The notes: a model not told the origin generated them from the sequence alone. A stretch of DNA of 64,000 nucleotides from Neobacillus massiliamazoniensis (GCF_001048695.1 NZ_CVRB01000004.1:682001-746000); one strand, 5' to 3'. Counted from the stretch's first letter, positions 50,484-60,247 are shown. A program made the numbers and translations.

Positions 50484-50960
50484 TTAAAAATTCTCCAATA
50501 CTTTCCCATGTATCTCTTCCAAACGATTCGGTGGGCTTACTTTTATTTTTCCATTTATCACAAGATCTTCACTTTCGTTTTTACCTGTAACCTGTAATGT
50601 CACTTTGTTTTCATTATGGTTTACTTCGGTCACCTCAAATAAAAACTGAACGGTGCCGTAATGATATACTGGCTTTGGAAACTCAAGCTCTTGCCCTAAA
50701 ATATGGCTCCCTGGTCCAGGCAAATATTTAGATACTGCCGAAGATATGATCCCTATTAGCATGATGCTCGGAACAATTGGTTTTTCAAATGGAGTTTGTG
50801 ACGCGTAGTCGTGTTGGATATAGAGTGGGTTTGCATCATCAGTTAATCCTAAATAAAGCAGAAGATCTTTATCTTCAATTTTTTCAGTCAAAGATAATTT
50901 TTCGCCAACGGTTATTTCCTCAATCTTTCTTCCAAGCTTTCTTTTTTTTCCTAAAAGCAT
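50484..50960 (-). CDS. MaoC-like hot-dog fold protein
   Basis: This 158-residue protein resembles MaoC/(R)-enoyl-CoA hydratases. The DxNP part of the active-site motif is present (LTDDANPLYIQHDYA), but the catalytic histidine of NPLH is tyrosine here. A nearby His follows three residues on. It may therefore not be a hydratase, or may use another residue. It lies upstream of the desulfidase-like gene and downstream of mdh. I cannot name a substrate. Confidence 0.7.
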   Translation of the reverse strand: MLLGKKRKLGRKIEEITVGEKLSLTEKIEDKDLLLYLGLTDDANPLYIQHDYASQTPFEKPIVPSIMLIGIISSAVSKYLPGPGSHILGQELEFPKPVYHYGTVQFLFEVTEVNHNENKVTLQVTGKNESEDLVINGKIKVSPPNRLEEIHGKVLENF

Positions 50961-51010
50961 TCATTCGCCACCACCTTATATTGTAAGCGATTACATAGAA
51001 ATATAGAGAA

Positions 51011-51040
51011 AATTCGGGGCAGTAACGCCCCGAATCCCTT
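51011..51040 (-). terminator. mdh terminator
   Basis: ATTCGGGGC, a short loop and GCCCCGAAT followed by TTTT on the minus strand lie just after the mdh stop. Confidence 0.9.
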
Positions 51041-51045
51041 ATTTA

Positions 51046-51984
51046 TTAAGCTAAAACCTGCATGACGATGCGAACAGATTCAGCTGATTTATCTAAAGCA
51101 GCTTTTTCATCAGCAGTTAAGTCAAGCTCAATTATTTTTTCAATTCCGTTTGCGCCAAGGATGGTTGGAACGCCTAGGTAAATGCCTTCATATCCATATT
51201 CACCTTCAAGATATGCAATGGATGGAAGTACGCGGCGTTGATCTTTAAGGATAGCTTCGCACATTTCCACTAAAGACGCTGCTGGTGCATAGTAAGCACT
51301 GCCGTTGCCTAGAAGGTTAACGATTTCGCCGCCACCTTTTCTAGTACGTTCAACGATGGCTTCTAAGCGATCTTTTGGTATTAGCGTTTCAAGAGGGATA
51401 CCACCTGCGTAGGAATAACGAACAAGTGGTACCATATCGTCTCCGTGTCCTCCTAAAACAAATCCTGTGATGTCTTTTACAGATAGGTTTAATTCTTGAG
51501 CAACAAATGTACGGAAACGAGCAGTATCCAGTACACCTGATTGACCAATTACACGGTTTTTAGGGAAACCTGATTCTTTGTAAACGGTATAAGTCATTGC
51601 GTCAACTGGGTTTGTTAAAACAATAATTGAACAGTTTGGCGAATATTTTACGATTTCTTGCGTTACTGCTTTCATAACTTTTTGGTTTGTTTGCACGAGG
51701 TCATCACGGCTCATTCCCGGCTTGCGTGCAATACCTGCAGTAATCACGACGATATCTGAATCGCGAGTATCTTCATAGTTGGAAGTACCAATAATATTAG
51801 CATCAAAACCTTGAACAGGACTAGCTTCAAGCATGTCTAATGCTTTCCCTTTTGTGGGATTTTCCATTTGCGGAATATCAACTAAAACAACATCCCCTAG
51901 CTCTTTTTGTGCAAGCAAAAATGCAGTTGTTGCTCCAGTAAATCCTCCGCCGATAACAGAAATTTTTTTACGTTGTAACGACAT
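51046..51984 (-). CDS. mdh: Malate dehydrogenase
   Basis: This 312-residue NAD-dependent TCA enzyme interconverts malate and oxaloacetate. The Rossmann start VIGGGFTGATTAFLLAQ, VVITAGIARKPGMSRDDL and the proton-relay His in LGGHGDDMVP are present. It is LDH-like MDH of the Bacillus type. It is the third gene of citZ-icd-mdh. Confidence 0.97.
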   Translation of the reverse strand: MSLQRKKISVIGGGFTGATTAFLLAQKELGDVVLVDIPQMENPTKGKALDMLEASPVQGFDANIIGTSNYEDTRDSDIVVITAGIARKPGMSRDDLVQTNQKVMKAVTQEIVKYSPNCSIIVLTNPVDAMTYTVYKESGFPKNRVIGQSGVLDTARFRTFVAQELNLSVKDITGFVLGGHGDDMVPLVRYSYAGGIPLETLIPKDRLEAIVERTRKGGGEIVNLLGNGSAYYAPAASLVEMCEAILKDQRRVLPSIAYLEGEYGYEGIYLGVPTILGANGIEKIIELDLTADEKAALDKSAESVRIVMQVLA

Positions 51985-52071
51985 CCTTGTTCCTCCCCTT
52001 TTTAAGTATTATGATGAACAAATATTTAAACGAAGATTGTTCGTTTTAACCCCTGTTTGACCGAAACTTAT

Positions 52072-53340
52072 TTATTCCATGTTTTTAATTAACTCATCAG
52101 CAAATTCTGATGTTTTTACTTCCGTTGCACCGTCCATTAGGCGAGCAAAGTCATAAGTTACGACCTTAGATGCAATGGATTTTTCCACTGATTTGACAAT
52201 CATTTTTGCAGCTTCATTCCAGCCTAAATGCTCGAGCATTAACACACCTGAAAGAATGACAGATGAAGGATTAACCTTATCTAAGCCGGCATATTTAGGT
52301 GCTGTACCATGTGTTGCTTCAAAGATCGCATGTCCAGTTTCATAGTTGATGTTAGCACCTGGTGCGATACCAATGCCGCCTACTTGAGCTGCAAGAGCAT
52401 CAGAAATATAATCACCGTTTAGGTTCATAGTTGCCACAACATCAAATTCACGTGGACGAGTAAGAATTTGCTGTAAGAAGATGTCAGCAATCGCATCTTT
52501 GACAAGAATTTTTCCAGCTGCTTCAGCTTCAGCTTGTGCTTTATTAGCAGCATCTGTACCTTGTTCTGCTTTAATGCGGTCGTATTGTGCCCATGTAAAG
52601 ACCTTATCGCCGAATTCTTGTTCAGCTAGCTCATAACCCCAGTTTTTAAATGCACCTTCAGTAAATTTCATGATGTTACCTTTGTGCACGATAGTAAGAG
52701 ATTTACGGCCTTCTTTAATTGCATAATTAATAGCTGAACGTACTAAACGTTTTGTGCCTTCCTCAGAAACTGGTTTAATACCAATACCAGAAGTTTCAGG
52801 GAATCTGATTTTCTTAACTCCCATTTCATTTTGTAGGAAGTCGATTACTTTTTTAACAGCATCTGAACCCTTTTCATATTCGATACCAGCATAGATATCT
52901 TCTGTATTTTCACGGAAGATAACCATATCGGTGTCTTGCGGACGTTTAACTGGTGATGGAACCCCTTCAAACCATCTTACCGGACGTAAGCAAACAAACA
53001 AGTCTAATTCCTGACGAAGAGCTACGTTTAGAGAACGAATACCGCCGCCAACTGGTGTAGTTAATGGGCCTTTAATGGCAATCAAATATTCATTGATGAC
53101 ATCAAGAGTTTCGGAAGGAAGCCATTCACCTGTTTGGTTAAAAGCTTTTTCTCCTGCTAATACTTCTTTCCAAACGATCTTGCGCTCACCTTTATAAGCT
53201 TTTTCAACTGCTGCATCTAAAACTCTGTAGGAAGCTGCCCAAATATCTGGACCTGTACCGTCTCCCTCAATAAATGGGATAATTGGATTGTTTGGAACAT
53301 TTAAAACTCCATCTTTTACTGTAATTTTTTGACCTTGCAT
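52072..53340 (-). CDS. icd: Isocitrate dehydrogenase (NADP)
   Basis: This 422-residue enzyme converts isocitrate to 2-oxoglutarate in the TCA cycle. The family start PNNPIIPFIEGDGTGPDIW and metal/substrate segments such as NLNGDYISDA and GTAPKYAG are visible. It lies between citZ and mdh with spacers of about 90-120 nt. A hairpin in the citZ-icd gap (53379-53417) lacks a clear T-run. Confidence 0.97.
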   Translation of the reverse strand: MQGQKITVKDGVLNVPNNPIIPFIEGDGTGPDIWAASYRVLDAAVEKAYKGERKIVWKEVLAGEKAFNQTGEWLPSETLDVINEYLIAIKGPLTTPVGGGIRSLNVALRQELDLFVCLRPVRWFEGVPSPVKRPQDTDMVIFRENTEDIYAGIEYEKGSDAVKKVIDFLQNEMGVKKIRFPETSGIGIKPVSEEGTKRLVRSAINYAIKEGRKSLTIVHKGNIMKFTEGAFKNWGYELAEQEFGDKVFTWAQYDRIKAEQGTDAANKAQAEAEAAGKILVKDAIADIFLQQILTRPREFDVVATMNLNGDYISDALAAQVGGIGIAPGANINYETGHAIFEATHGTAPKYAGLDKVNPSSVILSGVLMLEHLGWNEAAKMIVKSVEKSIASKVVTYDFARLMDGATEVKTSEFADELIKNME

Positions 53341-53378
53341 AAGATGTTCTCCCTCCTAATATGTAAAAAAACAAATGA

Positions 53379-53417
53379 CTGAATCAAAGGTTAGAGTGTA
53401 AACCCTAACCTTTTCAT
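53379..53417 (-). other. Hairpin in the citZ-icd spacer
   Basis: AAAGGTTAGGG and CTCTAACCTTT pair on the minus strand with no immediate T-run. It may be an attenuating or processing hairpin rather than a full terminator. Confidence 0.5.
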
Positions 53418-53459
53418 TCCATCCTATTACATCAATTTTTCTTGAAAAAGTAAAATATA

Positions 53460-54578
53460 TTAACCCCTTTGTCCAATTGGAACATATTTCTGCATGCCAG
53501 GACCTGTATACTCCGCACGTGGACGGATTAGACGGTTGTTTTCATATTGCTCAAGAATGTGTGCAAGCCATCCGGATACACGGCTGACGGCAAAAATAGG
53601 GGTAAATAAATCATGGTCAATGCCAAGGCTGTGATAAACCGATGCTGAATAAAAATCAACGTTAGGTGGAAGTTTCTTTTCACCTGTTACAATTGATTCT
53701 ATTTTCACTGACATTTCATACCATTGCGGTTCGCCAGTCAGCTCTGTTAATTTCTTTGACATTTCTTTTAAGTGCTTGGCACGAGGGTCACCTTGGCGGT
53801 ATACACGATGGCCAAAGCCCATAATTTTTTCTTTGTTTTCAAGCTTACCACGAACATAAGGCTCCACATTTTCAGGGGTGCCGATTTCTGAAAGCATCTT
53901 CATTACAGCTTCATTTGCTCCGCCATGAAGCGGTCCTTTTAAGGCACCAATCGCAGCTGTAACACCTGAATAAACATCAGATAATGTTGCTACACATACA
54001 CGTGCCGTAAAAGTAGATGCATTCAATTCATGGTCTGCATGTAGGACAAGTGCCTTATTAAATGCTTCTACGGCAATGTCAGCAGGTTCCTTGCCAGTTA
54101 GCATATAAAGGAAATTGGCAGCAAAACTCAAATCTTGTCTTGGAGCAATAGGTTCAAGCCCTTTTCTTACACGTGCAAATGTTGTAACAAGGGTAGGCAT
54201 TTTTGCTTGAAGACGGACTGCTTTCCGATAATTTGCTTCCGTATCCATAACATCGGCTTCATCATCATACAATCCTAATAGTGAAACAGCTGTACGAAGT
54301 GCTGCCATTGGATGCACCTTTTGGATTGGATACATTTTAAAGTGTTCGATCACTTCTTGTGGTAAAGCTGCATTTTCAGCAAGCTGCTTTTTCAATTCTT
54401 CTAATTGTGTTTTTGTTGGAAGCTTAAGGTGCCATAATAAATAAATAACTTCCTCAAAGCTGGCATTCACTGCTAAATCATCAATGTCATAGCCAACATA
54501 TGTCAGCGTGTCATCAATGATAGAGCTAATAGAGGAAGATGTTGCTACTACCCCTTCAAGACCGCGTGTTACTGTCAT
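53460..54578 (-). CDS. citZ: Citrate synthase II
   Basis: This 372-residue enzyme condenses acetyl-CoA and oxaloacetate. The catalytic histidine regions (HADHELNAST and GFGHRVY) and the C-terminal Arg-rich segment are intact. I chose the ATG at 54578, two codons inside the first ATG, because it is correctly spaced from GGAGAG and gives the B. subtilis length. It leads citZ-icd-mdh. Confidence 0.97.
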   Translation of the reverse strand: MTVTRGLEGVVATSSSISSIIDDTLTYVGYDIDDLAVNASFEEVIYLLWHLKLPTKTQLEELKKQLAENAALPQEVIEHFKMYPIQKVHPMAALRTAVSLLGLYDDEADVMDTEANYRKAVRLQAKMPTLVTTFARVRKGLEPIAPRQDLSFAANFLYMLTGKEPADIAVEAFNKALVLHADHELNASTFTARVCVATLSDVYSGVTAAIGALKGPLHGGANEAVMKMLSEIGTPENVEPYVRGKLENKEKIMGFGHRVYRQGDPRAKHLKEMSKKLTELTGEPQWYEMSVKIESIVTGEKKLPPNVDFYSASVYHSLGIDHDLFTPIFAVSRVSGWLAHILEQYENNRLIRPRAEYTGPGMQKYVPIGQRG

Positions 54579-54830
54579 AATCATCTCTCCTTACTTTCTA
54601 ATATTCCCCATTACTCATAATATAAATATTGTTTAAAGCCGAAGATAAAGCCCTTCTTCAGCCGGTTGAAAGAAACGGCATGTTACTTTTCAATGAAAAT
54701 AGCATTGGTCATTCATTAATCAATTCTATTATTTAGAATGAGCGGATGCTCGGAATGCAGTTAAAAATGCCTTTCCTTCACTAAGGTTTTACCAGTAATA
54801 CTGCTTATAAAAGTGTGTAATATGTAAATA

Positions 54831-54879
54831 AGGATACGCTTACAAATCCTATTATAAACAATTTTAAAATTTTTGTGAA
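54831..54879 (-). promoter_or_regulatory. citZ promoter with cre-like half-site
   Basis: On the minus strand TTCACA, 17 nt and TATAAT (54851-54856) form a promoter. GGATACGCTTACA (plus strand, 54832-54844) just downstream resembles one strong half of a CcpA cre site. CcpA repression of citZ is known in B. subtilis; the site here is weak. The leader (about 260 nt) has no other clear element. Confidence 0.45.
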
Positions 54880-54924
54880 CGAAAAGGAGTCAAAACGCAA
54901 AAAAATTATTATTTCACAAAAAAT

Positions 54925-55386
54925 CTATGTAAAAAAACTAAAAAACTTCATTGCTGCATATGCAATCCCTGCACCGATAAGCGGACCGACTGCAACCCCC
55001 TTAAAGATTGAAACAGATAGAATCGTCCCTAAAACAAGGGCAGTGGTAATCTGAGGGTCATCAGCTAGTAATTTAACTCCTCCTTTAGCCAGTAGAGCAA
55101 CAATCATTCCAGAAACGAGGGCAATCCATGCATATGGTGATTTAAATGAGGCCCCTAAATCCTTAAAGCCAATTTGGCCGCTTGCAATCGGGGCTAAAAC
55201 GGCGATGGTAATGATGGTAACTCCCCAGTTTATGCCCTTAGTTTGTAAAAAAGCGAACCATTTTGAATCCAATCCACATATTTTTAATAGGAGTAATGCA
55301 CCGATTGCAATTATTAAAGAGCTGTTTTTGGCAATAAATCCAATGACTAGTAATAATAATAGAAATAATAATGACTCACTGAACAT
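54925..55386 (-). CDS. ytwI: DUF441 membrane protein YtwI
   Basis: This 153-residue protein has four to five membrane segments and the DUF441/UPF0756 pattern (GIALLL, GVTIITIAVLAPIASG). Its function is unknown. It lies between citZ and ytvI as in B. subtilis and is divergent from ytvI. Confidence 0.85.
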   Translation of the reverse strand: MFSESLLFLLLLLVIGFIAKNSSLIIAIGALLLLKICGLDSKWFAFLQTKGINWGVTIITIAVLAPIASGQIGFKDLGASFKSPYAWIALVSGMIVALLAKGGVKLLADDPQITTALVLGTILSVSIFKGVAVGPLIGAGIAYAAMKFFSFFT

Positions 55387-55591
55387 CTTTTCTCCATCCT
55401 TTCACGAAATTATCGCACCATAATTAATCAAAGCATAAGAGAGATCGATATGTTAATTGGCTAAAATTGAAAATGTTTTATCGAATCTCGTAAAAATTAT
55501 TATCAATGAATTCTTGTGGTAAATTATGCAGATTTATTTATTTTCTGTTAAACTTAATCTATTCCTATCAATTATGAAAGGAGATTTATTT

Positions 55592-56698
55592 TTGAATTCT
55601 ACTTACTTAAATCGGACATTGAGATTCCTTTTGGTCATTGCCATCATCGTATTATCGTTGGTGTCTATATACTACTTAACTAAAGTTACATATCCATTTT
55701 TAATCGCTATTGTGATCGCCTTTTTCATCAACCCGATCGTAAACTTTTTTGAAAAGAAAGCAAAAATGCCTAGAGGGTTAGCCGTTTTTGTGGCACTTGT
55801 TCTTATTGGTGGTATTTTTGCCGGACTCATAACGATACTAGTTGCTGAACTTGTTTCAGGTGCAAATTATTTAGCAAAGGTCGTACCTGATCACCTCGAT
55901 ACATTAATTAATTATATTGAAAAGATATTTACTGCTCAAATTCTGCCGCTTTACAATCACTTAAATAATGTATTCAACAAACTCGATGCTGGTCAGCAAA
56001 ATACCATAATTGGAAATGTTCAAGACGTTGGAAATGAATTTGCAAAAACGGCTGGGTCATTTATTAAAAACTTGTTTGGCAACATACCTAATATTTTATC
56101 GTGGTTTCCGAATGCTGCAACGGTCACTATTTTTTCATTATTGGCCACCTTTTTTATTAGCAAGGACTGGTACAAATTTTCTTACCATGGGGGAAGGATA
56201 CTACCAGAAAAAGCTAAGTCAAGTGGTAGAACAGTTTTTCTTGATTTAAAAAAGGCTTTATTTGGGTTTATTAAGGCACAAGTAACTCTTATTTCCATTA
56301 CTGCTGTCATTATTTTAGTCGGTTTGCTGATCCTAAGGGTAGACTATGCAATCACTATAGCACTGATTACAGGATTCGTAGAACTTTTACCTTATCTTGG
56401 TACGGGGATAGTCTTTGTACCTTGGATTATCTATCAAGCCATTAGCGGGAATATGGGTCTCGCCATTGGATTAGGCGTTCTTTATATTGTTGTTATCGTT
56501 CAAAGACAATTGATCGAGCCGAAGCTTCTTTCCTCCAATATCGGTCTTGATCCATTGCCTACTTTAATTGCCTTATTTGTAGGTTTTAAATTAATCGGTT
56601 TTCTCGGGTTGATTGTCGGACCAGTCATTCTTGTGATTATTAGAACCTTATACCGAGCAAATGTTTTCCATGATATATGGAGATATATTAAAGGATAG
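55592..56698 (+). CDS. ytvI: AI-2E family transporter YtvI
   Basis: This roughly 368-residue integral membrane protein of the AI-2E/PerM family has about seven to eight TM segments and the C-terminal motif LLSSNIGLDPLPTLIALFVG. I chose TTG 55592, 8 nt after AAAGGAG, over an upstream ATG. The stop codon TAG is partly made by an inserted MITE: TA belongs to the duplicated target and G is the first base of the element. Confidence 0.87.
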   Translation: MNSTYLNRTLRFLLVIAIIVLSLVSIYYLTKVTYPFLIAIVIAFFINPIVNFFEKKAKMPRGLAVFVALVLIGGIFAGLITILVAELVSGANYLAKVVPDHLDTLINYIEKIFTAQILPLYNHLNNVFNKLDAGQQNTIIGNVQDVGNEFAKTAGSFIKNLFGNIPNILSWFPNAATVTIFSLLATFFISKDWYKFSYHGGRILPEKAKSSGRTVFLDLKKALFGFIKAQVTLISITAVIILVGLLILRVDYAITIALITGFVELLPYLGTGIVFVPWIIYQAISGNMGLAIGLGVLYIVVIVQRQLIEPKLLSSNIGLDPLPTLIALFVGFKLIGFLGLIVGPVILVIIRTLYRANVFHDIWRYIKG

Positions 56699-56944
56699 GC
56701 TGTGTAAATGGTCATTGTTGATTTTGTAACAATGTTGATTGGAGCGGAAGGCGCGAGATCCTCGAAAATGCTATCGCATTTCCTTCGTGCTGTGTTGATT
56801 CAAGGATGCTAATTCAACGTCCTGCGGGAGTACGCGGCAGGGGGTGACCCCCGCAGGCGCTTAAGCGCTGAGGAGGCTCGCCGGAACGCCCTCGGAAAGC
56901 GAAGTGCCTGGAGCGCAAATCAACAGCCAAGTTTTAACACAACC
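56698..56944 (-). mobile_element. MITE-like element at the ytvI stop codon (family A, inverted)
   Basis: This 247-bp inverted copy (plus strand starts GGCTGTGTAAATGG and ends TTTTAACACAACC) is flanked by a perfect 8-bp duplication AAAGGATA (56690-56697 and 56945-56952). Removing it and one duplication gives AAAGGATAAGAAG, so ytvI would have ended at TAA two bases later in the same frame. Confidence 0.93.
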
Positions 56945-56960
56945 AAAGGATAAGAAGCAT

Positions 56961-57002
56961 AAAAAAATGTCAACTTCCCTTTCAGAAGTTGACATTTTTT
57001 TG
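56961..57002. terminator. Bidirectional terminator between ytvI and pyk
   Basis: AAAAAATGTCAACTTC, a 7-nt loop and GAAGTTGACATTTTTTT form a symmetric strong terminator for both converging genes. Confidence 0.93.
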
Positions 57003-57041
57003 TTATAAGACAAGAAAATTTCCCTGTCCTAGATCCTTTAC

Positions 57042-58805
57042 TTATAAAACACTTGCATGTCCGTTATAGATGATTCCCCGGGTTGCATCAACTGTTACTT
57101 CTTGGCCTTCTTTGAAAATCTGTAGAGCATTTTCCACACCAACAATTACTGGTATGCTTAAGTTTAACCCTACTACAGCTGCATGGCTTGTTAAACCGCC
57201 TTCTTCTGTGATAAGCGCTGCGCATTTTTCAATCGCAGGGATCATATCACGATCCGATCCAATTGTTACAAGGATAGACCCTGGCACTACTTTTTCCATT
57301 GCTTCCTTTGCATCATGGGCAAGAACCACTTTTCCAAACGCAGACTTACGCCCGATTCCCTGAGCCTTTGCAAGTACATCACCGACAACATAAATCTTCA
57401 TTAAATTCGTTGTACCAGCTTCCCCAACAGGAACACCTGCTGTAATGACTACTAAATTACCATGCTTCACAATTCCGCTATTTAAGCTTTCCTCTACGGC
57501 AATTTCGAGCATTTCATCGGTCGTTGTTGCTTTTTTGCCAAGCTGAGGGTAAACGCCCCAAGCAAGTGATAATATACGACAGGTTGACGCATTTGAGGTA
57601 ATTGCGACAATTGGTGCCATTGGACGATATTTTGAAATCATCCTAGCAGTATGACCGCTTTCTGTTGGTGTAATGATGGCATTTACATCTAAATTTAAAG
57701 CAGTATGTGCAACTGACTGACCAATTGCATCTGTAAGATTGTGCTCGGTATCTTTACTGCGGCTTGATAGGATCTCTTTATGATTTAATGCTTGTTCTGT
57801 TCTTAAAGCAATATTGTGCATCGTTTGAACAGCTTCAACAGGGTATGTACCCGCAGCAGTTTCGCCTGACAGCATAATGGCATCAGTTCCATCAAAAATA
57901 GCGTTAGCGACATCACTTGCTTCCGCACGAGTTGGTCTTGGATTCCTCTGCATTGAATCAAGCATCTGCGTAGCTGTTATAACAGGTTTCGCAAGAGCAT
58001 TACACTTCTTAATTAACATCTTCTGAACAAGTGGCACCTCTTCAGCAGGAATTTCTACTCCAAGGTCACCACGTGCAACCATAAGACCCTGAGCTATTTC
58101 AAGGATTTCATCAATGTTATCTACGCCCTCTTGATTTTCAATTTTAGGGATGATATGAATATGTGTTGCATTGTTTTCCTCTAAAAGCTGACGGATCTCC
58201 AAGACGTCTTTAGCACGGCGTACAAAGGATGCAGCAATAAAGTCAATGCCTTGTTCAATCCCAAAAAGAATATCTTGGCGATCCTTTTCGGTAATGCCCG
58301 GTAAATTGACTGATACACCTGGGACATTGACACCTTTTTTATTTTTTAACGTTCCACTATTAAGGATTTTCGTGTGAAGTTCCTTTGCAGAATGATCAAT
58401 TTCTGTTACTTCCAGCCCAATTAGGCCATCATCCAATAAGATTTTTGACCCGACATGAACATCTTCCATCAATCCAGAATACGTAATTGAGAATTTTTCG
58501 GTTGTTCCTTCGACTTCTGTCATGGATACAATGATATTTTCTCCTGATTTAAGTTCAATCGCACCGTTTTGCATGTTGTGAGTGCGGATTTCAGGGCCTT
58601 TCGTATCCAGAAGGATCGCGATGGTTTTTCCAGTCAATTTGGCAGCCTCGCGAATATTTTTTATTCTCTGACCATGCTCTTCAAAATTACCATGAGAAAA
58701 ATTTAAACGAGCAACATTCATACCAGCTTGGATTAACTGGGTTAATTTTTCAACACTCTCACTGGCAGGACCAATTGTACATACGATTTTTGTCTTTCGT
58801 AACAT
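57042..58805 (-). CDS. pyk: Pyruvate kinase
   Basis: This 587-residue glycolytic enzyme makes ATP and pyruvate from PEP. The N-terminal KTKIVCTIGPASE, the active-site segment with IIPKIENQEG and the MVARGDLG motif are present. A Bacillus-type extra C-terminal domain of about 100 residues with TSHAAVVG resembles the PEP-utiliser mobile domain. It follows pfkA by 30 nt. Confidence 0.97.
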   Translation of the reverse strand: MLRKTKIVCTIGPASESVEKLTQLIQAGMNVARLNFSHGNFEEHGQRIKNIREAAKLTGKTIAILLDTKGPEIRTHNMQNGAIELKSGENIIVSMTEVEGTTEKFSITYSGLMEDVHVGSKILLDDGLIGLEVTEIDHSAKELHTKILNSGTLKNKKGVNVPGVSVNLPGITEKDRQDILFGIEQGIDFIAASFVRRAKDVLEIRQLLEENNATHIHIIPKIENQEGVDNIDEILEIAQGLMVARGDLGVEIPAEEVPLVQKMLIKKCNALAKPVITATQMLDSMQRNPRPTRAEASDVANAIFDGTDAIMLSGETAAGTYPVEAVQTMHNIALRTEQALNHKEILSSRSKDTEHNLTDAIGQSVAHTALNLDVNAIITPTESGHTARMISKYRPMAPIVAITSNASTCRILSLAWGVYPQLGKKATTTDEMLEIAVEESLNSGIVKHGNLVVITAGVPVGEAGTTNLMKIYVVGDVLAKAQGIGRKSAFGKVVLAHDAKEAMEKVVPGSILVTIGSDRDMIPAIEKCAALITEEGGLTSHAAVVGLNLSIPVIVGVENALQIFKEGQEVTVDATRGIIYNGHASVL

Positions 58806-58835
58806 GCTAGTTCCTCCTATAGTTCAATTGCAACC

Positions 58836-59795
58836 TTAAATTGATAATTCCTTTGAAAGTTTATAAAGGTTGAGGTCTAATTTATGTTTTCTACCTAACA
58901 CTTCAATAATGTCATAATCAACTAGTTGATTGTTTTCAACTCCGACAGCCCTACCGCCTTTTCCTTCTATCAGCAGTTCAACTGCTCTTGCACCTAGTTT
59001 ACTAGCAAGTACCCTGTCTGCAGCGGAAGGTGAGCCACCTCGTTGAATATGACCTAATACAGAAACTCTTGTATCAAATTTAGTGATTTCCTCCAGCCGT
59101 TTTGCAAACTCGACACCACTGCAAACTCCTTCAGCCACAATAATAATTGTATGTTTTTTGCCACGTTCGTGTCCTTTTTTCAAGCGGTTAACGATTTCAT
59201 CCATATCGAAGTTTTCTTCTGGAATCAAAATGGTTTCCGCTCCACCGGCAAGCCCTGCCCAAAGCGCAATATCTCCGGCATTTCGTCCCATTACTTCAAT
59301 AACAAACGTTCTTTCATGTGAGGTAGCTGTATCACGGATTTTATCTACTGCATCAATGACCGTATTTAAGGCCGTGTCAAAACCGATAGTAAGTTCCGTT
59401 CCGGGAATATCATTATCAATCGTTCCTGGTACACCAACGCATGGATATCCTTGCTCTGTCAAAGCCTTTGCGCCACGATAAGAACCGTCACCGCCAATAA
59501 CAACAAGACCTTCAATACCATGTGCCTTTAATTGTTCGATCCCCTTTTGTTGCCCCTCAATTGTTTTAAATTCAGGGCATCTGGCAGAGTGAAGCATGGT
59601 TCCACCGCGATGAATAATATCACCAACAGAACCAAGCTCAAGCTTTTGGATATTTCCTGCAATTAATCCAGTATATCCTCCATAAACACCGTATACTTCC
59701 AAATTGTGATAAATTGCTTTTCGTACTACAGCCCGAATGGCTGGATTCATACCTGGTGAGTCGCCACCACTAGTAAGTACACCAATTTTTTTCAA
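58836..59795 (-). CDS. pfkA: 6-phosphofructokinase
   Basis: This 319-residue ATP-dependent kinase commits fructose-6-phosphate to glycolysis. GVLTSGGDSPGMNPAIRA, the catalytic GTIDNDIPGTE and MGRNAGDIA are present. The TTG at 59795 is chosen because GAGGTGAT lies 7 nt upstream and the length is then exactly 319. It is followed by pyk. Confidence 0.96.
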   Translation of the reverse strand: MKKIGVLTSGGDSPGMNPAIRAVVRKAIYHNLEVYGVYGGYTGLIAGNIQKLELGSVGDIIHRGGTMLHSARCPEFKTIEGQQKGIEQLKAHGIEGLVVIGGDGSYRGAKALTEQGYPCVGVPGTIDNDIPGTELTIGFDTALNTVIDAVDKIRDTATSHERTFVIEVMGRNAGDIALWAGLAGGAETILIPEENFDMDEIVNRLKKGHERGKKHTIIIVAEGVCSGVEFAKRLEEITKFDTRVSVLGHIQRGGSPSAADRVLASKLGARAVELLIEGKGGRAVGVENNQLVDYDIIEVLGRKHKLDLNLYKLSKELSI

Positions 59796-59986
59796 AATAA
59801 TCACCTCAATAAAAGATTAAGATATGTAAATTTTAGAAAAAAAAAACGAATAAAAGCACAAACAAATTCTAGTGGTTTCTTTTATTATTAACATAAAACC
59901 TTCGAATATTAATAAAATAACATGAAGAAATTCCTATAACAACTGAATACTTCTATCAAAAACAATATCCGGAATAGTTAGTGAAC

Positions 59987-60000
59987 TGCAAGCGTTTGCT
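59987..60000. promoter_or_regulatory. cre-like palindrome upstream of pfkA
   Basis: TGCAAGCGTTTGCT is a near-palindrome partly matching the CcpA cre consensus. It lies about 190 bp upstream of pfkA, near the region where the promoter should be. This is weak evidence. The rest of 59805-60050 shows no other clear element. Confidence 0.3.
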
Positions 60001-60053
60001 ATTTAATTTGAAAGCGAAATCATTGAAAAATTTGTGAAAACTCGAAAAGCGGA

Positions 60054-60227
60054 AGCGCTTTGCTCAGCCCCGAAAGGCATAAGACGCTCCCAAAAAGAGG
60101 GCGCTCTTTGCCTTCGTTTTGGGAGTGGCTTATGACCCCGAGGGGCTAGGCGCTGGAGCTGGACAATAGGAAAAGCGGAAGCGCCTTGTTCAGAGGCGAG
60201 GCACAAGATGCCAACTGAACAGTTCTC
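60054..60227 (+). repeat. Palindromic repeat (family B), one full and one short copy in tandem
   Basis: GAAAAGCGGAAGCGC...GGCGCTGGAGCTGGAC (60054-60166) is followed at once by a short copy starting GGAAAAGCGGAAGCGCC and ending near CAGTTCTCAA. Arms AGGCATAAGACGC and GGCTTATGACC pair. It lies between accA and pfkA. Confidence 0.82.
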
Positions 60228-60247
60228 AAAACACTTTCTTATATTAG

